Notes under the pieces: model-generated
Database searches by the model: none
Seen by the model: only the letters and a program-made list of their open reading frames with translations
Told to the model about the DNA's origin: nothing
Assembly: GCF_963675165.1 (NCBI RefSeq)
Contig: NC_087392.1
Coordinates: 5,463,442-5,527,441, forward strand
DNA length: 64,000 bases
From: Halichondria panicea
Lineage: Eukaryota; Porifera; Demospongiae; Suberitida; Halichondriidae
Reading direction: 5' to 3'
Part shown: positions 21,325 through 36,300 of the stretch, piece by piece
How the letters are laid out: each line of letters begins with the position of its first letter
Position numbering within the stretch: the first letter of the stretch is position 1
Made by a program: the position numbers and the translations under genes

Positions 21325-24300
21325 ATGGCGTACCGTTTAGCTGCTTGTCTGTTCATTATCCTGGCAGCTCTGAGTCAAAGCTCACCTGTTGTTGGGACCT
21401 TTCTACAATGTGAAGGTATTTAATTTAATATTTAAAGCGGTTGTTTGGTAGAGTTACTTGCATAGGAAGCCATTGCATGTAAATAATGGCTATGTATAAT
21501 TATACAGACGGAGAGTATGAGTCTGCAGGAGTGTGTGTAGCCTGTCCTAGTGACTGCTTGGATAGTGATGGCATAGGATACTGCGGTAAGAAGCACAAAT
21601 ATCTAGCTGCACCAAAAACAATTTATAGGACTTGTCCAAATTTACCACTGAGATATTAATGTGATTTCCCATACAACAGATTCCAATGGAGTGTGTCAAA
21701 CTGCTCGTTGTGGTGTGTATGTCGAGGGGATGGGTCCGGTTCCAGTTCTGTCTGGAGTGGGGCTCTTCGTCGAGGATAACGATGATTACAGAGACTTCCC
21801 CATGACAGTGAGTACCATACACTTGCATCAAAAAGATATGCACAATGACTCTTTTCTGCTTTTGTTTTCTTGCAGCGAGCCTCCATTGAAGTGGTGACCA
21901 GAGATACTAGTGACTTTTCCACTGTCCTGTTGAATGCCACCTACCTGGCTTTGTACGTACAACAAACCTTCCAAGATGGAGGTAAGAAGAGTCTAGCTAT
22001 AATTATAGCTCATAGGAAAGTATGGGCTCATATTCAATGGCTGGCTGCATCTTTCTGCAGTGCTCAGTCTAGAGGGACCAGCCAGCATCATGGAGTATCA
22101 ACTGGTCAGTATACAACACTAAACAGAGCTTAGGAAGATAATGTTGACATTGTTTCTCTTATTTCCAGATGCTTAGAAGTATCACATTTGATATTGAAGC
22201 AGATGAACCTGACCTGCAGTCAAGGAGGTACGGGTCAACATTAGTACCTACTAGTGCTTATAATGATTTCTCATGCAGAGTAATGTTTGAGATCTACGAT
22301 GGTGATCAGTGGAGTCACCCTGCTACAGTGACTGTTACTGTGGAGCCAGTCAATGACCAAGTCCCGCAACTGACAGTCAGTACGAGAGGAAACCCATTCG
22401 TTGAGGAATCCAACGAGGGAGTGTTCCTATTGTCTACAGTTACACTCAGCGACCGTGACCATCCTGAGCGATTCAACTTCACAGGAGTACATGTGAGTAA
22501 TGCTGTCTGTATCATTAGTGCTGTCTGATCCCAAAGCTTATCTCAAAGGAGGGACTTAATAGCCACTATGGTGAAATGTTTCTTCAAATGTCAATAGTGG
22601 GAGGGTATTGAGGATTGTTTTGGCTATGGGATTTTAGAGGAGGAGGGAGAGGGGCTGATACTGGTCCCTTTAGGAGGGGGGAGGGGCTGATATACTTAGG
22701 AGGAGGGCCTCAATTTTCAGTTATTCATAATAGTGCAAATTCATGATCTGTGAATATCTTTCACCACCCAAGTAGCACCACCCAGAGTTTGCACATAATA
22801 TAATAGTAGAGCCTTCAAATAGATAATGGACTCTGTATAAGCTGCCGTGGAAACTGTCCTTAAAATTCAGTTGTCCAGTTCTTTAACCGTACCACCCACA
22901 CCTACACACACACTCTCTCTCTCATCACATACCCTCGCTCATCACACACTCTCACAGATCAACGTCACCGGACGGTGTGACTCTGCTAGTGAGAGGATCA
23001 ACGTGAGTGTGCCCGGTGGAGTGAGTGTGGTCAGTGAGGGGGCGTGCCTTGTTCTCGAGGGTAGTGCCGACAATCAGACCTACCGGGACATCCTACTCTC
23101 TGCTAGGTACGTCAGCAAAGTACAATCGTACTAGCTAGGAGTGGTTTGCATGGCTCATTGAGCAATGTAAGTATACTTGTTTGTATAGTGTTAGTGTCCT
23201 AAATATTTCACCGAAGAGTATCACACCATTGATAGCGTTCCCAAAACACTCCAGGCTGACTTTAAATTAGTTACGGAATTAAGCAAGCGAGATGCTTAAT
23301 TTGTCAATCATTATCAGCCCCCCTCCCCACAGGTTTGAGAGCAATGCTAGTGAGGTGGACTCCAGTGACCGACTGATAGTGTTCACAGTGTTCGATGGAA
23401 TCTTCAGTGCCAGTGATAGCATCACTCTGAGCATAGAGACCATCAATGACAATCCCACCACAGTGAGTGGGGGAAGCTGTAATGTGGTTAGCAACTGTTG
23501 CTGTTGTTGTTGTTCCTGCAGGCTATTCTATACATACAAGCCCAATTAGTAGTTCAACAATAGTATCAGTGATCCAATTTCAAAAAATGTGTATGATTTT
23601 CGGAAAGCTTAGAAAGATACCCTTCAAATGATGTATTTCAACCCAACTTTTTGTTGGGCCCCATGATTTCTCTTTTTTTGCATTGGCTCTCATAATCCAT
23701 GGTGGCCAAATTGACAAATTAACGACTGTTACTCATGTTGCTATACACGGCTACTTCATTCTATTATTCACAGGTGATGAACAGCGTTGGATCCTACACA
23801 CTTATTGAGTCACCCGTCCCTCTCACTGACCCACCCCTCATGTCCTCCGGCAGTGGGAGTGGTCAACCCATCAACCTGTTCAGTTCGAGCAACAACTCCG
23901 TCACTATAGGGGGTGGGCTTATGCTCGGGGATGCCGACTCTGTCAATAGCCCCGTGTACGTGGAGGGGTTGAGAGCAGAGATACTCTATGGGTCTCCAGT
24001 TGAGCAGCTCTTCTTTGGTCTCTCACACCCAAACATCACTCTGGTAAGTTGGAGTGCAATAACTACCTTAAAGCCCCGCAACTAGCTTGTAATAATGTAC
24101 ACTGTTTTAATTGCATGTATATTGTACTGATGATAGCAGCTGCTTTAACCATGGATATTCTTGCTAGATACCATACCCTTATTATAGCTAGTCCATTTGG
24201 TATAGCTACTTTGTTGTATTGACTGCAGGTTGAGAACACAGGTGTTAGTGTGACGTTAGGAGGTGTAGCTAGTCTGGCGGACTATCAGACTATCCTGGAG

Positions 24301-27300
24301 TCACTCAGTTATGGTCTGGAGGTTGGACAAGAGCCTCCCTGTCCACTGGAGCGAAGAGTGCAGGTGGCAGTGTACGGCCAGGGGTGAGTACTAGTGTACT
24401 GTGTGCATGCTCCAATTTTAGATGTTTCAGCTGAAATTCATAGTCTCAATTTCAGTTGAAACAAGATAAGTAGCTGAATATTTTAAATGTCTTTCTTTGC
24501 ATTATATAATAAATTATCACATTACGTTCACCCACTCCCCCGCACACATACAGACATGCTTCTCAGAGTTTAGCCTCTCCTCTAGTTGTCGTCATCACGC
24601 CTACCAATGATAATCGGCCAGAGTTGTCCACACCCACTGATCAGGTGACCTATACCGAGGAAGCCACCCCCGTCTCCCTGTTGATAGATATTCAGCTGAC
24701 GGACTTGGACCAGTCATGTGATGACAACCGTCTATTGTACACACTAGTGGTGATCGAACCAGCGTCCACTGACATCCTCCAGGTACATAGTGCCAACTAA
24801 TTATTACTGGACTAGTAAAACCCGTTTATCGTTGCAACGCTGTAGCATGAGGCCACCTCTTTATTACCACCACTAGCTGTTTGTCTGCCCACTATAAACC
24901 AGCTTCCCTGGACTATAATATAATTATACGCTGTATGCTAGAAATTGATGCATCTGCATGATTTAGACTCGCAAGCCACTCCCTTTTCTCTGATTGGACG
25001 GGGGCGGGAGAAAAGGTACTGGTGACTCTGGGCTACAGCTTCTGTCTCTACCAGAATTTGGGTAGAGATTATTCATTGGTTTTTCCACGTGATCCAAAAA
25101 TTGCGTGAGGTTAAGTAGAATTGCGTAGCCTGCAAAAGTTATCGCGGGCTTCTTAGCTACAGTTTGAGAGTGTATGCTAGTGCTAGAAAAGAGAAGATTG
25201 ATGGAGTAAGAACAACATCAGGCATTCAGCTAGGATATAGTCACCTAAGAGACCAGCAAAGATTAACTGTGTTTTAGTTTTAATGAGAACTGGCAGCCAA
25301 AAGTCAGTGTGTTATTGGTTGCCCAAGGCTTTTGATAACCTGTACAATACAAGACAGACAATGGCAGAGGGCAGCAGTTGAATTAAGACAGTCATGGAGT
25401 AGTTGTCAGACTTGTGCAAGCTGTCTTAAAATCGCTGCTACTCCTCAGTTCAAAGAAGGACTGCCAAGATTTCTTCGTTCTCAGCTGTTCCATGCTAATC
25501 CACAAGTTGTAGCACAACAGACACTGTGGTACAAGGATCTATAGTATCAAAAGGCTGGCTAGATAAATCTGTGTACTTGTCTTTAACTTTGACTTTGCTT
25601 TGACGCATCAGAATAAATTGCATAATTCGCACGTAACATCATTATTTAATAGCATTCCTGATTTACAGAAGCTATAGCCCAGAGTCACCAGTCCCTTTTC
25701 TCCCGCCCCCGTCCAATCAGAGAAAAGGGAGTGGCTTGCGAGTCTACTGCATGATTGTGCATTGAAATCGAATTTTTTCTGCAGTTTTCTGATAGTATCA
25801 GCGTCACTGTGACCTCTGACCCCTGTCCCCCACCCCCTAACATCACCTCCTCTACTCTGGAGGTGTTCACTTGTCGTGAGGGCAGTCAGTTGTTCATGGG
25901 AGTGATGGGCCCGGGAACTCTGATCCAGTATCAGGACATACTGCAAGAACTCGTCTATTCCAACAATGCTAAAGAACCAGACAAGAACGAGCTCAACAAG
26001 AATGTATCTGTAAGTACGCTAAATATTACATGCCCTCATTTTATATCTATTTGCACAATCATTTTATGCTTGTCTAGTTGCTATTATACCCTGCATGTGG
26101 TATGGGATAATTATACTGTAAGATTTCCACAAGCAATTAATGTCAAATCAATACAGATAATACCATTTGTTTGTCCCCCAGGTGTTTGTGATGGATGAAG
26201 GTGGTCTCCATAGCGACGTGGCTCTCGTCTCGCTAACCATACTCCTACTTGACGATGAACCTCCAGAAATCACTAACACTAGTTTCAACCAGACCTATAC
26301 GGAAGAGGACGGGCCTGTTGATGTTATTGATGAAAGCGTAACTATTGTGGACAGTGATAACTGTGTAGATCACATGATGGTTGCTCGACTACGAGTGGAG
26401 CTACTGGATCCATTAGAGGAGGACACCTTGATAGCCAACGGTACTAGGGTCAACAGTACACTAGAGTACAGCTGCTCTGAATCAGGCTGTTACGAGGCGT
26501 TTCTAATGTTACTGCAGTACGATAACTCCAATCTTGAACCTAACACAGAGGACAGGGAGATTACTATTCAGGTAGGCTCCAGGTGTATGGCACTGTGTTA
26601 GATTTTCATTGTACTTTTTGATAGTAAACTGATGCAATTATTTGTTGAAAAAAACAAATGGGACTGTGTTATGGGAAAAGTATTTCCATTGTATTATTTA
26701 GTAGGGAAGTTGTGAAATTAATTGTTTTGCCTCCAGGCATATGATGCAGCTGATAATTCCAAGCCGTTCATTGTGATCATACTGATCCAAGTCGTCAATG
26801 ACAACCCTCCAACTTTGTTCGTGGGGGGAGAGAATGTTACAGAATACACTGCAGTGTTCTTGGAGGGGCAAGACTACCTGGGGGGTCCAGTCCTCGTGCC
26901 AGTAGCCCTCCTGCGGATATTCGATCCTGACTCAGGAAACAACACTCTAGTGTCAGCAGTTGTGGAGATTACTGATGGTATGCATCTTGTATGCTGTAGC
27001 GTATATAGCTCTCTGTAAATAATTGTGATGTTCATATCCATGCATTATAGCTACCATGCAGTTATAAGTTATTATAAGTTACCAATAATTATAGTACTGT
27101 ATCGCTTGTATTGTGTGTCAGCTAGCTGTTGCTCTGCATGACATTGCATCTTTGAACTCTCTCTCTCTTTCTCTCTCTCACCTCACTCTTTATTAGGTGC
27201 CCAGCCTTCTGATAGGATAATACTCAGTGCTAATGGAAGAAATCTCGCCAATAATCTGGGCATAGCTGTTGTTGAGGATAACCAGAGCATCAACGTGTCT

Positions 27301-30300
27301 GGAGTGGCTGCTCAATCTATGTACGCGACAATTCTTGGACAGGTGAACTTTGTCAACAATGAAGATGAACCTGGAGATCGATCTGTCTCTATCAACTTCA
27401 CTATTATGGACGATGAATTCGTAGCCATGGCTACCTCAACTGTACAACTTGTGTCAACCAACGACCCCGTCTTTGTCAGTTTCTACCCAACTAAGAATCT
27501 CACGTATGACGAGGAATCTCAACAACCCCTATCTCTGTTCCAAACCGACACCCTCTCCGACTCTGATGGTGACACGCTGCAAAATATAACCATTTCAATC
27601 GTCAATATATTCGATGAAAATGATCAGCTAGCAGCTGAAGCAGGTGACTTGGACCTCGAGGTAACTGTTAGTAATTCCAGTGGTGCTACTCACACTCTGG
27701 TATTGTCTGGTGATGCAAGCCTTGACGTGTACGAAACTGTGTTGAGGAGCGTAACATTCATCAATACCTTTCCCGGTCTGGATACCTATCAGAGAAACAT
27801 CACTGTGGTTACGTGCGATGGAATGACCGAATCTCCGCCACATTACATTCGGTTGAGTATTGTGCCCTTTGATGATCCAAGCATCTGCTACTTTAACCAA
27901 CTGGTAAGTCAGTGCTCAAAGGGCTGACGTAATGACTATTATATCTCCTATGTGCATCTAGATATTATGTTCCTTGGATATGTAAACTATGCCTGACAAT
28001 ATAATATACTGCTCTTCCCCTCACACACACACAGGGCATGTCGACTAGCGCTTCCACCTTCCAAGAAGAGAGTGCTCCACTTGCAATTGCTTTGAACTTC
28101 TACCTCACAGACTTTGATTCATCAGATGCCAACACTGCAGATCTTAATCTCACCGTAACCCTGGTGCACGCTGTGGACGCTGAGTATGAGGGATTGTCAT
28201 TCTCTGCTGAGGGTACTGGTGTTATCGTTGAGGAGGTTGCTAGGACGGGGGCACCGGAGTACAGAGTGCAGTATGTGCTGAGGAATGCAAGCTCCTATGA
28301 TGAGTATGAACAGGTGAATTATTTATTTATACGTGTAGTAGTAAATGTTTCACTATTGACTCGCAAAGGCTAACAAAATCTGTACTGGTTGTCGCCTAGC
28401 TACGTAGCAGTGATATATCTGCACAATGTGATTGGACTAGTATTACTACTGATTATACAAACTGTGTTTGATATTATGCCACCCTGTCTGTATTCAGGTT
28501 GTTCGCTCGATGCAATACTTCAACACTCTCAACGAACCTAACGGTCAAGTTGAACGCACAGTCAACATAACTCTGGACAACCCGCCCCCTGGTGCCGGCT
28601 CCAGTAGGGGTTTCAGGACCTGTGTAGTGGGTGTGTCGGTGCTCGATCTTCCAGACCCTCCGGTCATCACCATCAATAAGTAAGTCTGTGCATGCACGGG
28701 AGGGTGCATGCAGGTCAACATCTTTCAACAGCCGTAAATTTAGTATCACAGTGATCTAATTTCTGAAAGCTTATAAAGATACCTGATGTAAATAAATCAC
28801 TTGATGTATCATTAATTTTTTCGGCCTCGGGACCAGGAGCTATTATTGTACGGTAATTGCCAACTTTTTTCATCTCCCAAGTATATGACCATCGATGACA
28901 CCATTTGAAAGGTATCTTTGTAAGCATTCAGAAAATCATAAAAAAAATCCACGGAATTCTGCTAAGAGAGTATCATTAACCTCGTAGAAAAACATCTGCA
29001 ATGTGAAAAATTGTAGGATTGCCCCAAGGGAAAAACCTCAAAAAGCGTGGAAACAAGAAATTCAGCGACTGCATAACTCCAATCCGTTACAACGTTATTC
29101 ACATGTACAGCTAGTGCTGATAAGTTGCATTACAATATTATAAGCATCACAATAGTATTGACAGGATCAGAAATTCAAAACCTTGTGGTAAATTGAACAG
29201 TCTTTGGTTATCATCTAGTAGATGAAATAATAGTTCAACACTGTAAAGGGAAGTGTCACAAAACTCTTTCACAAACTTTTAATTATGTAAAACACTTATT
29301 GTCCTCTATGTTGGTTATATACTAGTAAACATTGCCCAGAAAAAATATATAATAAACTTAATACATTTCGGGGAATTAGTACATGTGAGAATGACGTTGT
29401 AACTATAAGCTCCTCACGCTGCCCTTAAGGTGCCGATGCAATGTTCGTGAGTTTTTATTTTTTTTTTTTTGTGAGAAAGAAAGACATTGTTTCTATTATT
29501 TTATGTGTCTATCTGTGTCTATCTGTTGTACTGCTCATAAGTAACTATTACAGCGATTGCTAGCTATCAGTACGCTAACTAGACGGCACAACTTTACCAC
29601 AAATAGCCGATTTTAGTCATCAAATATTAGAAAGACTCTGACAAGAAATAAACAGTGACCTATACCAGCAGTTTATGAGGGCGCCTCAAAGAGCTCTTGC
29701 TCCTATCTATCCAAATTGAAGAAAATGCTAGAGTTTACTAGCGGATCGAACTACTTCAGTCTCCACAGGCTAACTAGCTGTAACTCGATACTGTTTGCCA
29801 CCAAGGCAATTATCTATTTAAACGAGGAAAAGGGCAGGGCGGCTCGAAACAATTTATTGAAAACAACGAAGAGCATGCAATATCTAGCATATAAAATGAC
29901 GACAAGTGTATACAGTCAAGACAGCTTGATTTACTACATGTACTAGATAATTACTGCGTGGGCGAACACTGCATCGTAACCTTATATGCTCAACCACAAT
30001 TAGACTATTCATTGACCAGAATGAGGACTGTCTTTCTTCACACTTTCTTTCTCATTGTCCATCTTGATGCAAAGTTTGACATTATAAGTATCTAAAAGCT
30101 ACCTAGCTAGTTGTGCAAAGGTCTTTGCTCATGATGATGTGTACACTATTGAGCATACGCATTGCCTGGCAACTTCCCACTAGAGATAGAATAAAAGCTG
30201 TGACCAGAAGTAAACACTAAATAAGTTGTTCTATTAAAATAATTTTACCAATTACATAAATGCATGAAAAACCCTGTGAAAGCTGACAAGGTGTACGTTA

Positions 30301-33300
30301 CATGCACATATTAGTAACAATTCTATGCTAATCACGGCAAACCCACTGCCAAACCCTGCCAATCCTATGTAAAACTTACTGATTTTACTAATCTAGACGA
30401 ATTTCATTGCTTGCTAGGTGTTGTACGTACAACTTGCATTTGATTGAATACTATTTCTTTCCTCCGCACAGTCACACTGTTGTGTTTATCGAAGATGGAC
30501 TCCCTGTGTACGCACTGGACACGCCCCTCTTTGAGATTTTTGACGATGATAACGTGTTCCTGTTTCAAGCCATGCTCACGCTCATCAATGAGCAACCATC
30601 TAATGTTACAGACCAACTGTTTGCAACCTCGACGGATCGTTTCGAAGTTATCGGCAACGGGACAAGACAGATGTTGATTCGCGCTATAGGCCCATCTCAT
30701 TTCACAACTTTCCAATCTCAGCTGATTGAGTTCCTACGCACTGTTGGCTACACCACCGACGACCAGGCCCCGTACGTCAGCCGAAACCTCTCGATAGTTG
30801 TGGCCGAGTTTCCCGTCGACGAGGCCCCTAGTGCTCCCTTCTATCTACCAATCACAATCACCCCTGTCAATGATAGACCAGTCTACACACAGTCTAGCTC
30901 CGCTCTCACCATGATAACTATCGACAATTATCTCCCACAAGAGACAAACAGTCCTGGCATGAATGCTTCCTTCTTCATCTCTGACAATGAAGTGGTGGAT
31001 ATCGATAGAGTTTCACCGATCTCTGACGACTTTATTGGATTGGCCCTCACCATGGCAATGGCACCTGCTTACCTCGGGTCATGGCATTATTGGGTTGGTG
31101 GAGAATGGCGTAACGTACGTAGTGATCTTACCAGTTGTAGTCCCCTCTTCCTGCGCCCGGAGCAGCGATTGAGATTCCTCCCCGCCCCCAACGTGGAGAA
31201 GATGAACGGGGACGTTCGTATAGAGTACCGTGTGTGGGATGGAAGCTCCGATATTGTGGGTGGAGCTTGTGTTAACGACACTCTTCAAGTTACTGGAGGT
31301 AAGTATTATTCATAGATGTTTGACACGCAGTATAAATCATTACAAGTTTCGTGTATTACAACCAGATTTCATTTCCGGTCATGCATACCAGTATACTGAA
31401 CTTGTAGGGATTTGCACTGCATGTCAAACATCCTTTGTTCTTTGTTTGTATCGATTGTATCATATCTCAAGTAATAACTGGCTCTGTGCATGTATACGTA
31501 TATATATAGAGCATGAGGAAGTTACTTCACAGGGAGGAGGGGGTGTGGTGTATGCTACGGACGTGTGTATTATGTACACTTGGGGGAGAGAGTGTATGCC
31601 ATGCCATTGTATATCTATCCTTGAAGATCACTCATCAAGCTAGCATAGACTTCTGTTTCCATTAAGCTCCTCTTTTATAATGACTGTGTGCGTTCGTTCA
31701 TTGTCAACAATTGCAAACAACAACATCATTATACCATTATACTAATTAAACTAATTAAACTAATATATACCTCTGTTATATGATCGCGATATCTTTTGAG
31801 TAAAGTAAAACATGGCGAGAGGCATTAGCACAACGCAGCTTGCATCACTCACATAGCAAATGTCTATATTTATATGTCTTCGACATAATAATAACTACAC
31901 AATCAAGGTCTACACAGTACAAGGTATAATTATATTATGCTCTAGAAGCACATCTATAATTATATGCTACAAGAGTCAATAGCTCAACTATACTCAACTA
32001 TATATCTTATGCTGCACACTACATAGGTCAAGTCCGTAAAGCAGTCCAGAAATATTCCTTGTAAGTCTCTTAACACCAACCCACGTGCTTCTTGGTGTTG
32101 TCACAAATGTGCTCCAGATCATTCTTGTCCATAATGCAGCTAGCTTGGGAAGAAGTGCAGTCCTTGCAGTTGGAATTTGTAGCAGTGCAGCTCCCCCTAC
32201 CATACAGTTGAGAGCACTCACACTTTGTGTATTCGTCAGGAGCGTTGAAAACATGTCCAACTTCATGAGCGAAAACCCTGTCAATCTGATTGGGACCCCA
32301 ACCGTCATTACTGTACTGCATGTACAAAGGTCCACCACCAAAATAGGCATATGCGAAATGGCTTTGTCTGTACTTAGAGAAGAAAGCAATAAAAGCACCA
32401 TCAGCACGAGCATCGTTTTTGGCCCATTGTGCGAATTGGTCCTTTCCAGCTTGACCAGATGGATAACCAAAAGCTCGAAGTGTAGGATCAGCAAACACGT
32501 CGTGGCAAGATGCATAGCTAGAGCAATAGTTATCGGTCGTAAGCACTGATTGAGGCCATTCCACTATACAACACAAATGACAAACTAACTTTATTCTGAG
32601 CCTGGTCTGCCCAGAATTTAAGCCCTGCTTGGCATTCACTCTTAATCGTCTGTTTCTCAGCATCACTTATTGCTAAGCTGCCACGACCGGAAGCAGGGAG
32701 AACAAGAACGGCAATCTTCCCAGTCATAGTTTGGCTGTATGGTGATTCTCCTTGAAAACCTTTGTCAGAATCTTCTCGTTTAAAGGCCATTGGAGCCATT
32801 TTTTCTGTCCACTTTTGAACCGTTGGTTATGGTTTCAACTCATCTTCTCGTGCCATCCAGTAGGCATTAGCATGGCTCAAAGTTTCCGCTGATGCTGAGC
32901 TCGAAATATGGGTTGAGGAATGACTGAAGCTATTCTGCTTGGCTACATGAGAGGAGACTTTTGCAACCAAGAGGTTGTGACCAAGTTGGAGTAGAACATG
33001 ACCTCCAGCAGCTTTCACTTCAGCAGTTGCCTCGTCAATGTTCTCAGTGTGAAGCAACATCTCCTCCATGGCAGCAGGACTCCTATATAGAGCAGATAAC
33101 ATGGAGTAATATTATTGGGTGAACAATCAATTAATTTTGAAATCTAGCTAGTAATTTATATACCCTTGTGAATCTTGTTTGTGTGATAAAATATCTCCCT
33201 CGATTATTGCTTCATTCATCATCGACTCAAGTTTTGAATGTCTCCCACTACTTCAGGATGAGGCTCATCATCATCATCAGCTTTCAGGTCTTGCAATATC

Positions 33301-36300
33301 TCCTCAACTTCACTAATGAAACAAAGCAAATGCATATTTTATAGTATGAATGAATGAAACATACGTATCATTTGTAGTTCCCATACAGTATAATGTTTGC
33401 CTGAGCAAGCAATTGTTGTATAATCTCATGCAGGGCATAACTTACTTGAGCACTGTTTCCAGTTTAGCCTCTTTGTCAATCACACCAGCTAGTGATGTGG
33501 ACACCATACAGCAAACCACAAGCAGCAGCAACTTCATTTTGTCCTGTTGGCTTTTCTTGTCCTTTGTTGTTGAAGATGTCTTGAAATCTCAGAGAGTGAA
33601 GAAAGCTTCAAAGAGTGTGCTTTTATATTAATAGAGTCATGCATGCACGATTCACTAAAGCTGGAGGAGAAACCAACCGTCTGAGCACTTAATTAGTGTC
33701 TAGCGAGTTCCAACCTAATCAATCATATAATTATGAGAATAACAAGCCTTTTACAGAGTGGGACGCATTTATAGCTATTGCATAACGTATACTGGCCGCC
33801 ATGGTTTGTCCTCTATTTAGGGCGACGTAAAAATAATTGTCAACACAGCAGTCGCTATTTTAGAGTTCAGAAAATTGCCTATAAGACTATGAGATCGAAG
33901 GTGTCGCATGTTTGGAGTTAAATCAAAAGTACAACACTCATATAATTATGTTCCGCTTATAGTTATCCCAACAAATAAATATCTATTTCTTCAACGTGCT
34001 CCTACAGTGGTAGCAAAACCACAACTGTCATTAGCAAGGCACATTTACTAAACACTAATTGTACTGTGTACAGTTATGAAGGTCAATGGAGGATAGAGGT
34101 ACCTGAGCAACGGACACATACCAGAGATTGATAGATAATGGAGTCACTCATTAATTGCAGTCCAGGCATATCTAGTTGATTATGCATGACTATTGCATAA
34201 AGTAGATCAGGTTAAGTTACCAACACCTGCTCAGTAGAATGTCAAATGCCATGGATCGATTGTCATGCATGGCTATTGCTAAGTTACAGATGCCATGGAT
34301 CGCTGGTACTCATGAATGTTCCATTAGTTATCCCAACAAATTAAACTTCTAGAATGTTCACTTAGTTCCCATAGTTACTTGCTCCTATATACTGTTCTAC
34401 AGACTACAGAAGTGCTGATGTGTACTATATACAAGACCCACAAAAGCATTTGCAATGTAAAAAAATTGTTAGGATTGGCCGGGGGAAACACCAAAAAGCG
34501 TAGAAACAAGAAAGCGGGCGAGAGCATAACTCCAATCGCTACGTTACGTTAATGTGTGCACGAGCATTAATTGGATCACCTGAGTGCACCAGCATTAAAA
34601 CACATTGGCTAGTTTAATTAATGTGTTATATAAAAACCCGGTTCAAGCTATTTTTCAGATTAGAATAAGCTCCAAGTTGCACTTTTGAGACGGCTAGAAT
34701 TACTTGAGAATGATGAATGGAGGTGTCGATGAGATTTAGAAGCAGCTCAAAGGCATCCCGAGTGTCTGAGGGCTTCTAAATCACATGGACACCAAATGAG
34801 TGTCTAAATGAGTTAGACACTGTGTCTAACTCATTTAGATACTACTGCACATGCGCAAACCGCTTGACAACAGAATACTAGGTATACTAAGTAAATTTGC
34901 AGGTATACTAAGTCCCATAGTATACCTGCTCTGAGGCACTTTTCCCATGCACTTCCCATTTAATGGGATATAATTATTCCTCTACCTTGTAGAGTGTGAT
35001 CAGGTCATCTGCTCCTCTGCTCATGATGGTTGTCACTTTAGTTATAGAGCAGAGGAGGTTGGACATGATTATGTGCTAACTAATTTTTGCTTAGCTGGCT
35101 CACATTCTTGACTATGATTTCAAAGTAAAGTTCTGGCTTGTTTTGTTAGCGTATCAGAGACTGAGAGCATACTATTTTGTACCTCCTGGCTCCTTTGGGG
35201 TATAGCTACATCAAAATATCCTCTTCATTCTGGCGAGTTATCAGTGCATAGAGTGAGTACAATGCAAGCTATATACAGCACTGCTGAACTATACTCTACC
35301 CTATAGTCTATAGCTAATCCTGCTCCAACCATGCAGGCAACAGATACAGCTAGTCAGGCTCAGTACAGTTGGACATTTACACTTTCCAGTTGTTCAGTAT
35401 CTATATATGGTAACGTGAGAAAAAACTTTAGGAATGTCACATAAATGATGACGCATGGCCAACCTCCTCTGCATGGTTATGTAAGTATGCTGTCACAGTA
35501 CGCATACCCAGGAAACTTGGATATCTGAATGTGTGGTCTCCATGCAATCCGCAGTATAGCTCTAGTGCAGTGCAGGCTCAGGCTCATGCAGCTCCTAGTT
35601 AGCTAGTTTTCCTTTCTTACTAGCTTTCATATGCACTTATCATTTACTTTTAGTGCTTGCAAGTCCTGCGAAGGCTTGTTTGTGCAGTTTTACTAATAAC
35701 TCTCCAGCGTGTATGCTGACTGTTAGAATTATTGCTGACCTTTTCTTTAGGTGAAATTCAATGATTCAATGCGCATGCTGACTGTTTAGTAGAAATGACG
35801 ACTTTTTTTAGGTAAAATTCAGAGTCTTTGTCCGGCTCAACTAATTGTGCTACTGGACTCCCCTTTCAAGAATCCTAGATCCGCCACTGCCATTGTAGAT
35901 CTATCCTCACAGTAAAAACAGATACGTTATAATAACATGTACTATTTTTTATATTATGCGAAATGAAAATTCACATAAGTTATAGTTATAACACGGGCAC
36001 AAGGGATGTATGGAATATATTGCACCGAAGCACGAGGGCGCCAGCCCCGAGGGCTGAGTGCAATATATGCCATGCAGCCCGAGTGCACGTGTTATAACTA
36101 GTTTATATCCCGAGGGCATAGCAACATAACACTGTCCTAGTAACACAATATAAACAGCACACAAAAAAAGACAGAGACAACTCTAGACACAGCTCCATCT
36201 CTTCTCTCTTCTAGACGCCAGTACCTGCAGCGTATAAGATTGGCATGACCGACGAATGGCTTGACACAAAATTGTTGGAGTTCCAACTGAAATCTGCAAA

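Larger units (their letters stand above)
21876..31298 (+). other. N-terminal block of about nine non-classical cadherin-like repeats
   Basis: Exons 4-19 of the giant gene (residues about 100-1500). Each repeat ends in a signature of the form Y..(I/V)LRS(V/I).(F/Y).N...EP....R followed by a VxDG strand and a ND..P linker, for example SIMEYQLMLRSITFDIEADE and YEQVVRSMQYFNTLNEP. No classical LDRE or DxNDN chain is present in this block, so calcium binding of the classical EC kind is not assured. Confidence 0.75.

Noticed and set aside
25332-25544. 70-codon frame inside the 783-bp transposon
   Set aside because: No transposase motif and far too short. The element is non-autonomous and the frame is probably a relic or chance.
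32827-32829. In-frame TAA as a reassigned or readthrough codon
   Set aside because: All other genes in the window use TAA and TAG normally as stops. With two further frame breaks in the same gene, inactivation is simpler.
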